From: a virus
Direction: 5' to 3' (one strand)
Virus record (IMG/VR): IMGVR_UViG_3300025301_000115
Span: 1 to 23,883 of that record
Length of the DNA stretch: 23,883 bases
Shown in pieces: positions 14,986-23,742 of this stretch (position 1 is its first letter; each line of letters opens with the position of its first letter). Below the pieces are notes generated by a model that worked only from the letters and a program-made list of their open reading frames with translations, made no database searches and had not been told where the DNA came from. The position numbers and the translations under genes are program-made.

Positions 14986-16497
14986 TTACTCCAGCATTTG
15001 TTGAACGGAAGGCAATCCTACTGGAGTAGGGGTGGACAATACCCTGCCCCCTCCCTGTTGCTTTATTCTAGTAGATTTTTTTATGGCTTGAACTGCATCG
15101 TAAATAGCCTGATTTTTTCGTATTTTTTCTATTTCATCTAGCTGTTCTTGAGTTGGATTTGGTCCATAAGTTGCCTTGGCTATACGCATGATTTCTTTAG
15201 GATCATTTACAACATCCATGATGTTTGACTGATTCTCCACATACTCTGTAGCCTGATCCCAAAGTGCAGCTTCGTGTCTCATTTCGGCACTTATAATAGT
15301 TCCTTGTTGAGAAAGTTCACCTGCAAACCTCGCACCTCGTTCCGTTAATTTTGATTCAAGGACGGGACTTCCTTGTGCATCTAATTTAGGAACACCCTCT
15401 TCCATCACTTGTTCCCATATAACAAATTCATTATCTGAGGTTCCTGCTTTTCCACCGGGAGGACCACTTCCTGCTAATTCCCGAACTATCTGGGTTTTCA
15501 CAGTGAACGCATCAGGCTTAGTCATGTATTGTCCATAAGCCTCTGCCTGTTTAGCTTGAATTCCTAATTGAGCCAACTTGAGTTGTCTATCTCTTTCTGC
15601 TTGAGCCATTGTTGATTGTGCACCTGCTAACGCTAAATCTTCTTTTTCTCCTGCCGCTCTTCGTGAAATAGCTCCCTCTATAACGGGACCCATACTTGCT
15701 GATAACTGTTCTGGAGTTCTCGCAGTACCAACGGCTAATCCTGCTCTGAGCATATTCATCCCTTTACTAAATTTATCCCTTTCTTTTCTTCTTTCAGGGG
15801 AATAGTAATCTAACATCATTTCTTGATAAGCTTTTTCTGCTTCCGTTTGCCCATAGAGGGAAGGGTCAAATTGAGGCATCCCCCCTAGTTGAGGTATTCC
15901 CCCTAGACCGAGTGTGGCATCCTGATAATTTGTTTTACCCAACATGACTCGGTTGGTTCTACCGCCACCTGCCATACCTTCTTCTTCTTCTTCTTCTTTT
16001 TTCTTCATGTAATATTCATAGAGTGCTGGGAGCATTCCCCCCATTGATGTATCGCTTTCTATACCAGCCTCAAGTGCCCCTAAAATTCCAAAAGGAGGTA
16101 ATCTTCCTCCACCTTCCATTCTCATAGGCATTCCTTGAGGCATTCCTTGACCTTGAGGCATTAGGGATTCTAGTCCTCCGCCTTCTATGGAAGCGGGTTG
16201 ATTAACGGGCATTCCTTGAGCCATAGGCATCCCTTGTGGGGGTGCTCCTTGGGACATATTACTGGGCATAATACTAGAGATACCTTCTTGAACTGTTTCT
16301 TCCGCTATAGTAGGACGAGGTGGAGTCTTTTCATGGGCTGCCATACGACCTTTGTAGTCGTCTCTCATTTGTTTCCTGCGTTTGATTTCGGATAACACCA
16401 GATACTGTGGAAAACCACCAGTAGGTGCTTGCATTTCAGTCATTAACCTGTCATCAGGTAATGATTTTATGTCGTCTTCTAGTTGTACTATATTCAT
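14986..16497 (-). CDS. Virion-associated protein, Met/Gly/Gln-rich, unknown function
   Basis: The 503-aa product starts two bases after the preceding gene stops, and its last codons carry the GGAG site for the giant gene. The N-terminal 60 residues are helical and charged. Residues about 75-145 are low complexity, with repeats of QGMP and GGG. A Lys/Glu run (KKKEEEEEE) follows near 167-175. The C-terminal half is helical (STMAQAERDRQLKLAQLGIQAKQAEAY). Similar proteins are familiar next to tail and internal-protein genes of marine phages, so I infer a structural or ejected virion protein. No enzyme motif is seen. Confidence 0.65.
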   Translation of the reverse strand: MNIVQLEDDIKSLPDDRLMTEMQAPTGGFPQYLVLSEIKRRKQMRDDYKGRMAAHEKTPPRPTIAEETVQEGISSIMPSNMSQGAPPQGMPMAQGMPVNQPASIEGGGLESLMPQGQGMPQGMPMRMEGGGRLPPFGILGALEAGIESDTSMGGMLPALYEYYMKKKEEEEEEGMAGGGRTNRVMLGKTNYQDATLGLGGIPQLGGMPQFDPSLYGQTEAEKAYQEMMLDYYSPERRKERDKFSKGMNMLRAGLAVGTARTPEQLSASMGPVIEGAISRRAAGEKEDLALAGAQSTMAQAERDRQLKLAQLGIQAKQAEAYGQYMTKPDAFTVKTQIVRELAGSGPPGGKAGTSDNEFVIWEQVMEEGVPKLDAQGSPVLESKLTERGARFAGELSQQGTIISAEMRHEAALWDQATEYVENQSNIMDVVNDPKEIMRIAKATYGPNPTQEQLDEIEKIRKNQAIYDAVQAIKKSTRIKQQGGGRVLSTPTPVGLPSVQQMLE

Positions 16498-16499
16498 AA

Positions 16500-17417
16500 T
16501 TAACCCATTCCTCCTCCGCCACCGAGGGCTTGATAAAGTCCTAAACCACCGAGTCCTAAACCGAGCATATTCTGTGCGGTAGAAGGTCTAGGTAAATATT
16601 GAGAAACCTGTGTACCGGGCTGTACTGGCAATCCTCTGAGTATTTGTGAATAGAATCCAAGTTGTTGTCTGGGATAAGCTAACTGATCTTGAAACTGCTG
16701 ATAACCGAGATCATATATTCCTTGCTGTTGTGCTTGTCTAGCTGCACCTGCTTGACCTAATTGTTGTAGTCGTTGCATCTCGGCTTGTTGGTCTAATTGT
16801 CCTAAACCGCCTAACTGTTGTGCTGCTCCCATTCGTTGTTGCATTTGCTGTGCTTTCGCTAGTCTATCAGACTCCCACGCTTGTCTTGCCATATCATAAC
16901 CTCTCTGGGAACCTCTGGTTTGTATGTCGGCTTGTAATTGAGCAGCATTTTTTGCTAGTTCGGCTTGCTCTATACCTTCCCGATAACCGCCTAATCCTCC
17001 TGCACCTGCAGCTTGCAATCCAAGTCTAGCTTTTGCAGCATCTGCTTGTGATTGTGCTTGTCTTAGTTCTATATCCGTAACTTTCTGTTGATAAGGATTG
17101 GTATAAGAAGTAATCTCATCAGCAGTCATTTGAGCAGTGGGGTCTTGATAGCCGACTTTGGAAGCTATGTCAGAAGCTTGTTGCATCTGCCAAGGTGTCC
17201 CCGCTGCTGCCATCCCTGCAGCCCCAGTAAATGCTAACTCTTGATAGGGGTCAAATTCTGCGAATCGTTGTCCACCGTAAGGGGTATAGGGTGTAGTAGA
17301 TTCTTCCTCTGTACGAGTTAATAACCTCTCAAAATACGGCTGTGCGTATTCAGGTAAATTAGTTTGTGTTACCGTTGATGTGGTTTCTTGTGGACCACCG
17401 CCTCCGCCTTTACTCAT
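16500..17417 (-). CDS. Virion structural protein, Gln/Ala/Gly-rich, unknown function
   Basis: I place the start at 17417 (MSKGGGGGPQ), which forms an ATGAGTAA overlap with the preceding stop and has AGG upstream. A start six codons earlier is possible. The 305-aa product opens with a Gly stretch, then TSTVTQTNLPEYAQPYFERL and TPYGGQRFAEFDPYQELAF, a style I recall from marine phage structural clusters. A long helical Gln/Ala region follows (about 110-235), and the end is Gly/Leu-rich (MLGLGLGGLGLYQALGGGGG), which could insert into or contact a membrane. Context suggests an internal or tail-tip protein that leaves the virion with the DNA. That is inference. Confidence 0.65.
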   Translation of the reverse strand: MSKGGGGGPQETTSTVTQTNLPEYAQPYFERLLTRTEEESTTPYTPYGGQRFAEFDPYQELAFTGAAGMAAAGTPWQMQQASDIASKVGYQDPTAQMTADEITSYTNPYQQKVTDIELRQAQSQADAAKARLGLQAAGAGGLGGYREGIEQAELAKNAAQLQADIQTRGSQRGYDMARQAWESDRLAKAQQMQQRMGAAQQLGGLGQLDQQAEMQRLQQLGQAGAARQAQQQGIYDLGYQQFQDQLAYPRQQLGFYSQILRGLPVQPGTQVSQYLPRPSTAQNMLGLGLGGLGLYQALGGGGGMG

Positions 17418-17904
17418 TGTTAAACCTCTTTTCAAATACCGTATAAGCCTTCTTCCATTTAAGACGACTTAACCATTTCCAAAAACCGAATCTAGCTGTA
17501 CCTTCAATACCGTCACAACCAGAATCTTTTGCCCATGCTTCCAGCTTCATTCCCAGCATGAAAGCCCATTCTTTAAACTCATTACCACCTATGTACTGAA
17601 TAGCACACATTAAACTATTGGGGTATCTAACAAATTGAGTAGTGGCTACTCCCAATATGTCATTATCATTATTAAACGTAACCCATAATTGTTGTTCATC
17701 TTTTAACAAGGCTTCATGCACAGAATTAATTGTCCAGCGACCTCCTGACTTGATGACTGCCTTTTCTAAATGTGGCTCAACATCTTCCCAAACCGTATGA
17801 ATATAGTGAGCAGGAACTAAAGTTATAATGTAATCAGGATCACTTTCCTTGATCTCAACATAATTAGTATCCTCTTCAAATAAAGCTACTTCTGCTTGGT
17901 TCAT
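17410..17904 (-). CDS. GNAT-like internal virion protein, T7 gp13-like
   Basis: The 164-aa product reads as an acetyltransferase-like fold: an N-terminal helix (HYIHTVWEDVEPHLEKAV), paired strands (QQLWVTFNNDNDILGVATTQF), a long helix (KEWAFMLGMKLEAWAKDSGC), and an end FGFWKWLSRLKWKKAYTVFEKRF that resembles the closing GRxGW...Gf...L pattern of the family. Proteins of this kind in T7-like and marine phages are annotated as gp13-like internal virion proteins. The acetyl-CoA loop is not clear, so enzyme activity is doubtful. It begins in an ATGA overlap with the repeat protein and ends in an eight-base overlap with the next gene. Confidence 0.6.
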   Translation of the reverse strand: MNQAEVALFEEDTNYVEIKESDPDYIITLVPAHYIHTVWEDVEPHLEKAVIKSGGRWTINSVHEALLKDEQQLWVTFNNDNDILGVATTQFVRYPNSLMCAIQYIGGNEFKEWAFMLGMKLEAWAKDSGCDGIEGTARFGFWKWLSRLKWKKAYTVFEKRFNNE

Positions 17905-20900
17905 GTGGGTAATACCTCCTGCTCATCAATCTCTTCAGCCTGTACTGTAGTTCCTGTCTTATTAACCCGAATTTTCTCTAACATTCCATCAAGCTTATCG
18001 GCACCTGAATCGCTACTGCCGTCTCCCAACATGGAAACTACATCCGCAGGAACTATATATTCTCCGGGAGAAACTGCGATACCTTGCTGATTACCGATCA
18101 TGCCATTAACCATATCATCCATACCCCCACCCTGTCCTGAAATGATGCCTTCTGTCTGGGCATTAGGTACTTGTTGCTGTAGGACAGAATCCCTAAGTTG
18201 AAGGAAAGCATCTATTCCGTATTTTTCTATAAAAGCTTGTATAACTGAATCTGGATCAGGGTGTTGACCCAATACAGCAGCTATAACTTGTTCTTGCAAT
18301 TCTTGTTGTGGAGGTATCTGTTCAACAGGTTGTTGCATTGCCGTATCTCTCATACTTTCTTTTATTACTGCTTGTACCTCGGGCTTATTTAAGCTCCCCG
18401 TAGTTATTAATCTTTTTACAAAGAAAGGAATAGATTCAAAGCTACCTACTGTAAACCCAGTCAAGCCTATTAACTTGTCTAGCAGGAAGCTTTGTTCTGG
18501 TTTTGATAAACTAAAAATATAATTTGTAAGAGGCAAATCTTCAGCATATTCGCCAAGAGGTTCAGCATCTACAGGAATTTCTGTTCCTGCTTGCATTTCT
18601 ATCTGACCACCTCCCTGCATCGCCATTTGTTCATCATTACCGCCTCCCTGAGGATCATCTGTAGAACCCGAAAAATCTCTCTTAGGATCGTAGAGAAAAC
18701 TATATGGATCGAATCCCTGACCACCTGCGTATTGATCAAATATATCCTTCCAATCGTAAGATGTTGGATCAAATTTTGAAAAGTCTTGACCGCTTGACCA
18801 GTCTTGAAATTCCTGATCTGTTGCAAATTGATCCCAGTCAATACTATTCGTCCAGTCTTGGAAATCCTGATTTGTTGCATATTGTGACCAATCAATATTA
18901 TTCATCCAATCTTGGAAGTCCTGCTTTGTTGCAAATTGTGAAAAGTCTTGACCACTTATCCAATCTTGGAAGTCCTGATTTGTTGCAAACTGATCCCAGT
19001 CAAATTGACTATACCAGTCTTGGAAATCTTCATTTCCATATTGTGACCAATCTTGATTATTTAACCAGTCTTGGAAGTCCTGATTTGTTGCAAACTGATC
19101 CCAGTCAAATTGACTATACCAGTCTTGGAAATCTTCATTTCCATATTGTGACCAATCTTGATTATTTAACCAGTCTTGGAAATCCTGATCTGTCGCAAAC
19201 TGACCCCAGTCAAATTGGTCATACCAGTTTTGGAAATCTTGGTTCTGATATTGTGACCAATCTTGATTACTTAACCAGTCTTGGAAATCTTGGTTTGTTG
19301 CAAATTGACCCCAATCAAATTGATCATACCAATTTTGGAAATCTTGGTTCTGATATTGTGACCAGTCTTGATTACTTAACCAGTCTTGGAAATCTTGGTT
19401 TGTTGCATATTGTGAAAAGTCTTGACCTGCATACCAGTCTTGGAAATCCTGCTCGGACATAAAGCCTGTTATATCTGGACCTAAACCACTAATATAATCC
19501 AACCAATCTTGCTCACTATAACCTCCAGTTGCAAGTAAATTGTTGATGTACTCTTGAAGTGATGAATCGCCAGTACCACCAGTTTCTGTTTCATAATCAG
19601 TGTCACTGCCACCACCATCAGTGCCACTGCCACCACCAGTTATTGAACCAGCACTTCTGACTCTTCCGGGAAAGTAGTTGAATTCAGGATCAATGCCGGG
19701 CATATAAGTTTTAGGAGGAATAAGTTGTCCTTCGGGTCCATACAAGTATGGACTTTCTGTATAAACAATATTGCCATCATCATCATAGACTATCTCTCCA
19801 GCTTCATCGGTTTGTGCAACTGGTTGCATTTGCCAAGGTGCAAGACCTGATTTGGCAAATGGACTTTTTAATGTGGTATGAAGTGGTAATCCAGCAGCAT
19901 TAGCTTGATTGTATCTTTCCAGCACACTGCCCGTTGGGGCATCTGCAAAGATACTTGGCTCTGGGGGAGTATAAGCAGGAGGGTTGCCCCAAATATTGGA
20001 AGTATCAGATGTGTCATCACCTGTGTCATCACCTGTGTCATCATTCATCCAAGGATAGAGTGATGTATCAGTAATAATTTGTGTTCCTCCCGGAGCAGAA
20101 GATAACTGTCCTCCTTCTTCGTAGTGGGGTATCTGTCCTCCTTGAGCACCGTATAAGGGCGGTTGATAATAAGGAGATCGAGGAGAGATTTGTTCGGGGT
20201 ATTTCGCTAAAAGCTCCTCTCTTCTTTTGCCTTTTCCTGCTCGCCATTCTGCCATATCTCTTTCAAATTGTTCTTGGGCTTCTTGAGCACCCAATGAACC
20301 GCCCCCTAAAGCGATGGGTAAATAGTTTTCGGATAAAGAACTTAAAGTATTTTTACTAAATAAATTTCTTCCTATATCTCCAAGTCTTTCTGTTCCGCTT
20401 TGAGCTATCCAATCTGACATGGCTTCTTTGCTTACTTCTTCTCCTGCTGTTTGTGCTGCTCGTTCTGCTACCCATTGTGTCGGCACTGGTGTTTGTAGGG
20501 CTGCTGCTTTAAGAGATTCTTCTGAAGCTATCTCTCCTAAAGCTTCTGAACCAGAGCCTACCTCTCCAAATACACTTCCTAAACCATAGCCCATAATTCC
20601 AGACATAATTCCTTTCTCAAGATCACCTGTCTCTGCCCACGTTCCGAGTGCTGAACCTATCGCTCCTGCTCCCGCAGCCCCTAACATAGAACCTCCAGCT
20701 AATCCCGGCAGGAAGGTACTTCCGAGTAAGCTTCCCAATAAAGCTCCTATAAACATCTCAGGCTGTCCTGTCTGGGGGTTAGTCGTTATTGGTATTAAAG
20801 AAGCTATGCCCTCTACTTCCTTTGGATTAACGTGCATAAGCATTGTGTCGCCATAACGACCCATTCCTGCTAATTGCTGTGCTTGTCTTCTAGCATCCAT
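17901..20900 (-). CDS. Large 999-aa virion or tail protein with acidic aromatic repeats
   Basis: The ATG at 20900 (MDARRQAQQL) follows an AGAGGAAA site one base after the preceding stop. An upstream in-frame ATG at 20936 would overlap that gene and is less likely. Residues about 50-120 are Gly/Ala/Leu-rich and may contact a membrane. Residues about 420-455 are a Gly/Ser/Thr/Asp linker. Residues about 481-715 hold thirteen units of 17-19 residues on the pattern QDFQDWxxxxDWxQ(Y/F), nearly free of Lys and Arg. The C-terminus carries GQGGGMDDMV, SPGEYIVPADVVSMLGDGSSD and a DKLDGMLEKIRVNKTGT end, a block familiar from marine phage virion proteins. A tail or internal role is inferred; no adhesin or enzyme domain is recognised. 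Confidence 0.7.
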   Translation of the reverse strand: MDARRQAQQLAGMGRYGDTMLMHVNPKEVEGIASLIPITTNPQTGQPEMFIGALLGSLLGSTFLPGLAGGSMLGAAGAGAIGSALGTWAETGDLEKGIMSGIMGYGLGSVFGEVGSGSEALGEIASEESLKAAALQTPVPTQWVAERAAQTAGEEVSKEAMSDWIAQSGTERLGDIGRNLFSKNTLSSLSENYLPIALGGGSLGAQEAQEQFERDMAEWRAGKGKRREELLAKYPEQISPRSPYYQPPLYGAQGGQIPHYEEGGQLSSAPGGTQIITDTSLYPWMNDDTGDDTGDDTSDTSNIWGNPPAYTPPEPSIFADAPTGSVLERYNQANAAGLPLHTTLKSPFAKSGLAPWQMQPVAQTDEAGEIVYDDDGNIVYTESPYLYGPEGQLIPPKTYMPGIDPEFNYFPGRVRSAGSITGGGSGTDGGGSDTDYETETGGTGDSSLQEYINNLLATGGYSEQDWLDYISGLGPDITGFMSEQDFQDWYAGQDFSQYATNQDFQDWLSNQDWSQYQNQDFQNWYDQFDWGQFATNQDFQDWLSNQDWSQYQNQDFQNWYDQFDWGQFATDQDFQDWLNNQDWSQYGNEDFQDWYSQFDWDQFATNQDFQDWLNNQDWSQYGNEDFQDWYSQFDWDQFATNQDFQDWISGQDFSQFATKQDFQDWMNNIDWSQYATNQDFQDWTNSIDWDQFATDQEFQDWSSGQDFSKFDPTSYDWKDIFDQYAGGQGFDPYSFLYDPKRDFSGSTDDPQGGGNDEQMAMQGGGQIEMQAGTEIPVDAEPLGEYAEDLPLTNYIFSLSKPEQSFLLDKLIGLTGFTVGSFESIPFFVKRLITTGSLNKPEVQAVIKESMRDTAMQQPVEQIPPQQELQEQVIAAVLGQHPDPDSVIQAFIEKYGIDAFLQLRDSVLQQQVPNAQTEGIISGQGGGMDDMVNGMIGNQQGIAVSPGEYIVPADVVSMLGDGSSDSGADKLDGMLEKIRVNKTGTTVQAEEIDEQEVLPT
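18964..19383 (-). repeat. Four tandem 105-bp repeats in the 999-aa gene
   Basis: Units start at 18964, 19069, 19174 and 19279, each exactly 105 bases (35 codons). The first two (18964-19068 and 19069-19173) read as identical, and the other two are close variants. Each encodes a pair of units such as QDFQDWLNNQDWSQYGN and EDFQDWYSQFDWDQFATN. More diverged units extend the array on both sides to about 18765-19455. Confidence 0.9.
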
Positions 20901-20901
20901 A

Positions 20902-21240
20902 TTATCTTTCCTCTTTGGTTTCACATCCAAATACATTAAAACTCATATCTACTGCACTCGTATAAACTTTTAAAACATCATCTTGATTAAGCGTTATCCC
21001 TATCACTATAGTTAGAGAATCATTAGCTGCAACCGATTTATCATAATACAGATACTGTTTATCATCAGCAGAAGCACCGCCTACATGAACGCTTAACCTA
21101 AATGTAATGGCAGAACCAGTCCTATTCGCTGCCACAATAGAACTTATTGTTGTTTGCGTCAGGTCTGGAACCGTATATAAAGTTGTAGTAGTAGTAGCTG
21201 CAGGGTCTACCTGACCCAATACTTTTAAAGTATCCGTCAT
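20902..21240 (-). CDS. Small beta-rich phage structural protein
   Basis: The 112-aa product is a chain of short strands: LKVLGQVDPAATTTTTLYTV, then SSIVAANRTGSAITFRLSV, KQYLYYDKSV, and DMSFNVFGCETKEER at the end. This pattern matches a very common small structural protein of marine phages, probably a beta-sandwich on the tail or neck. The start overlaps the preceding stop as ATGA. The exact place in the virion is not known to me. Confidence 0.65.
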   Translation of the reverse strand: MTDTLKVLGQVDPAATTTTTLYTVPDLTQTTISSIVAANRTGSAITFRLSVHVGGASADDKQYLYYDKSVAANDSLTIVIGITLNQDDVLKVYTSAVDMSFNVFGCETKEER

Positions 21241-21437
21241 TGTTTAGCTCCCATTAACAAAAACTGATGTCTTTTAACAGATTTACTGGTTACGCTTTCT
21301 GTCATATTTTTTAATAAAGTAACTTCAGTCTGCAAATTCTGTATTATCTGTTCCAGTTGTCTACGAGTCATAGACTCATTAGCTGAATTGTATTCAAGTG
21401 GAGCAACGGGTAAGGGTACTGGATTCTTTCCTGCCAT
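21237..21437 (-). CDS. Small 66-aa protein between tail genes
   Basis: The product has a Pro-rich start (MAGKNPVPLPVAPLEYN) and a coiled-coil-like helix (MTRRQLEQIIQNLQTEVTLL). It resembles small proteins often found beside the preceding tail protein in marine phages. It starts three bases after that gene ends and finishes in an ATGA overlap. The helix could drive oligomer formation or act as a chaperone or linker; no function is known. Confidence 0.6.
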   Translation of the reverse strand: MAGKNPVPLPVAPLEYNSANESMTRRQLEQIIQNLQTEVTLLKNMTESVTSKSVKRHQFLLMGAKQ

Positions 21438-21439
21438 AA

Positions 21440-23302
21440 TTATTTCCTTCCGTCAGATCGCATATCTATTCGTGTTGCTCCCAATCTCCACCCGTAACCC
21501 AATCCACTGCTCTCAAATCTAAGAATTGTTTGCCTTGATCGTGCTCTTATAAAAGCCTGTGTATAACTTGGAGTAACATCACTGGTTGTTAATGTAGTCG
21601 CAGTAGTTAATGGATAGTCTGTACCTTTTACTGTAATCGTTACCGTGTCATCTGAATCAGAATTCTTAAACTTCAAGTCGGGTATGATCCGACTTAAAAA
21701 CATAAACCTATCTCCATCTGGTTCCAGATCAAAGTCAGCACTCTCAATATAAGCGGTCATCGCACTACCGTCAGCATCATCTCCTCTTTCTTGGTCATAG
21801 AGATAATTCTCATCGCTACCAGATGTTTTACCCGCACCAAGTGGAAATTGCAAAGCGGGTGCTTCTATCCATGCGGTTCGGGTAAATGAATCCGTGTTAG
21901 TTCCTATTGACCAGACATTCTCTAAATAATTATAGATAACATAACGATCAATCTCATCAGAACTTTCTGAACAATAAAACCATATAATTTCATTCTTATC
22001 TACATTACTTGATCCAAATACTTTATATGCTTGACCTAAATTTATATCGGAATAAATATAGTCCTGTACGTCACAATTAAGAGCTTGCACTGTTCCTGTG
22101 TACATATAGAAACCACCTCTATCCATAAAGAATACTCGATTATCGGCATTAACAGCAGCGTTAGGAGAAATCAATGAAGGTCCTTCTGTTATTTCATTGA
22201 AAGTAAAAATGAAAGGTGCTCCCGCAAATCTCATGGATTGCATTCCCACATCAGTCCAAATCAATATTTCCTGACGAGTTCTTATAGCTCCTATAATAGT
22301 AGAACCTGAAGATAACTTTTGTCCTCCTGCCGTATTGGTAGAAGTAGGAGTCCAATCAATAGCACTTTCTTGGTCTGACCATCTAACCAATAGAGGGTCT
22401 AAATCAGAAGAACCAATCGGATTAGAGCCAAAGCAAATAATATGCCTATCTACATCAGATACCATTATCTGTAGAGCTTTGGTAGGAGGATTGCTTGCAC
22501 TGCCCAAGCTAGTAAAAGGTATTGCTCTAGTGCCAGTACCTGAAGATTCGTCCCAATAATAAATTCCTCCAAGTCTTACACAACTTATTAAATCATCTCC
22601 AAAATTATCCGATGACCACAAGCGTAATTGGTTAGTATCAGTGATAGCTGTAACAGCCCCCCAAGTACCAGCACCCCAAAGTCCTGCACCCCAACCAGTA
22701 GATGAAACGTAGTTAATTATACCAACATTAATTTGATACGCTCCAACAACAGAACTTCCACCATTACCACTGTCACTGCTATTAGCCGTAACTTCATCTC
22801 CATCAGTGTCTTTGGCTTCTATGGTGTAGCTGTTCGTATCAACAATGGTAGCAATTTGATATTCTTGGTTGAGTACCGTAGCAGTGATATTGCCACCCAA
22901 AGTAGCTGCACCACTAAAGGTTACAAAGTCATTTTGTACTGCTCCATGACTTGAATCAGTTACAGTTATAGTTGCATCTCCATTACTTGCTGAAAATGTA
23001 ACATCTCCTGCTGAAGTAGTAGCCCGAATTGGAGTGATATCGTTAAAATCAGCACCTTCTTTTACATATAATTTTAAATGAGTTCCTAACCCCAAATAAT
23101 CAGTCTGTGCTTGATCTCTCCAAGAGTGCATATTTCGGCAAGTACCTATAAAAGTATTAGTAGTATTCTTTTGCCAACCGCCTATTTTTTCAGGCAAACC
23201 GCTTCTAAAACGAATTTTGTCAGCATCATACCAACCACCTTCTTCTGAATAAGAAGTTCCTTCCCTGTCTATTCCCGGTTTAAAAATATACTTTTTTAAC
23301 AT
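21440..23302 (-). CDS. Tail protein, P22 gp10-like (packaged DNA stabilization) candidate
   Basis: The 620-aa product begins MLKKYIFKPGIDREGTSYSE, followed by GGWYDADKIRFRSGLPEKIGGW, a signature I associate with large tail-hub or stabilization proteins of short-tailed phages. The chain is almost all beta strands, with aromatic repeats (LGGIYYWDES, MRFAGAPFIFTFNE, MDRGGFYMYTG), consistent with a beta-propeller. An inserted Ser/Thr/Gly-rich domain (about 95-190) resembles a structural Ig-like insert, and GWGAGLWGAGTWG follows. The start overlaps the lysozyme stop as TAATG. P22 gp10 similarity is by recall of sequence style, so the exact name is less sure than the tail role. Confidence 0.65.
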   Translation of the reverse strand: MLKKYIFKPGIDREGTSYSEEGGWYDADKIRFRSGLPEKIGGWQKNTTNTFIGTCRNMHSWRDQAQTDYLGLGTHLKLYVKEGADFNDITPIRATTSAGDVTFSASNGDATITVTDSSHGAVQNDFVTFSGAATLGGNITATVLNQEYQIATIVDTNSYTIEAKDTDGDEVTANSSDSGNGGSSVVGAYQINVGIINYVSSTGWGAGLWGAGTWGAVTAITDTNQLRLWSSDNFGDDLISCVRLGGIYYWDESSGTGTRAIPFTSLGSASNPPTKALQIMVSDVDRHIICFGSNPIGSSDLDPLLVRWSDQESAIDWTPTSTNTAGGQKLSSGSTIIGAIRTRQEILIWTDVGMQSMRFAGAPFIFTFNEITEGPSLISPNAAVNADNRVFFMDRGGFYMYTGTVQALNCDVQDYIYSDINLGQAYKVFGSSNVDKNEIIWFYCSESSDEIDRYVIYNYLENVWSIGTNTDSFTRTAWIEAPALQFPLGAGKTSGSDENYLYDQERGDDADGSAMTAYIESADFDLEPDGDRFMFLSRIIPDLKFKNSDSDDTVTITVKGTDYPLTTATTLTTSDVTPSYTQAFIRARSRQTILRFESSGLGYGWRLGATRIDMRSDGRK

Positions 23303-23742
23303 TATCCTTGTAATACTCTATTTCTTAAACGTATTGCTCTGTCACCCACTTGACTTGACCACTTAGAATCCATCATTTCTTCAGCAGCTCGTTCCCAGTC
23401 GGAAGTCTGCATAGCCTGAATAAAATTTTTAAATTTATTGAAACGTGGGTGTCCTAAATTAAAACACATATTTGCTATTACTCTCTGGTGATTATCACTA
23501 AGATTTCTCCACCAAGGCTCTTTCATATCTAATTCATCACAAACTATTTTTATATCGTTATCCAGACACTCTCTGATCCTTTGCTCAGAAACAGGAGTTC
23601 CTACAGGCTTTCCGTGTTCTTCATCTTTCTCAGTTATTAGATGACCTACCCCTAGTGTGGGATAGCCAAGATGATCTAAATAGATTTCGTATTCAAATCC
23701 TTCATCAGCAATAAGCTCTTTCATTAACTGGTCTTTATCCAT
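23302..23742 (-). CDS. T4-type endolysin (lysozyme, glycoside hydrolase 24)
   Basis: This 146-aa enzyme should cut the glycan strands of host peptidoglycan at lysis. The catalytic triad of phage T4 lysozyme is present with the same spacing: E14, D23 and T29 within IADEGFEYEIYLDHLGYPTLGVGH (T4: E11, D20, T26). NMCFNLG and the closing WxxQVGDRAIRLRNRV also fit the family. I chose the ATG at 23742 because it matches T4 lysozyme's length before the triad and has AGGA upstream; an ATG at 23760 is possible, and a start at 23844 would overlap the previous gene widely. There is no signal peptide, so a holin is expected, but none is visible here. Confidence 0.88.
   Translation of the reverse strand: MDKDQLMKELIADEGFEYEIYLDHLGYPTLGVGHLITEKDEEHGKPVGTPVSEQRIRECLDNDIKIVCDELDMKEPWWRNLSDNHQRVIANMCFNLGHPRFNKFKNFIQAMQTSDWERAAEEMMDSKWSSQVGDRAIRLRNRVLQG

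Noticed and set aside
18964-19383. CRISPR-like regular repeats
   Set aside because: The repeats are contiguous 105-bp coding units without variable spacers, in frame in a virion gene.
18704-19462. 252-aa repetitive frame on the plus strand
   Set aside because: It is the antisense shadow of the 105-bp repeat array; period divisible by three keeps all frames open. It has no binding site and opposes the late operon.
17901-20900. Possible diversity-generating retroelement target
   Set aside because: No reverse transcriptase or template repeat is visible, and the repeat variation is not limited to adenine positions as far as I can see.
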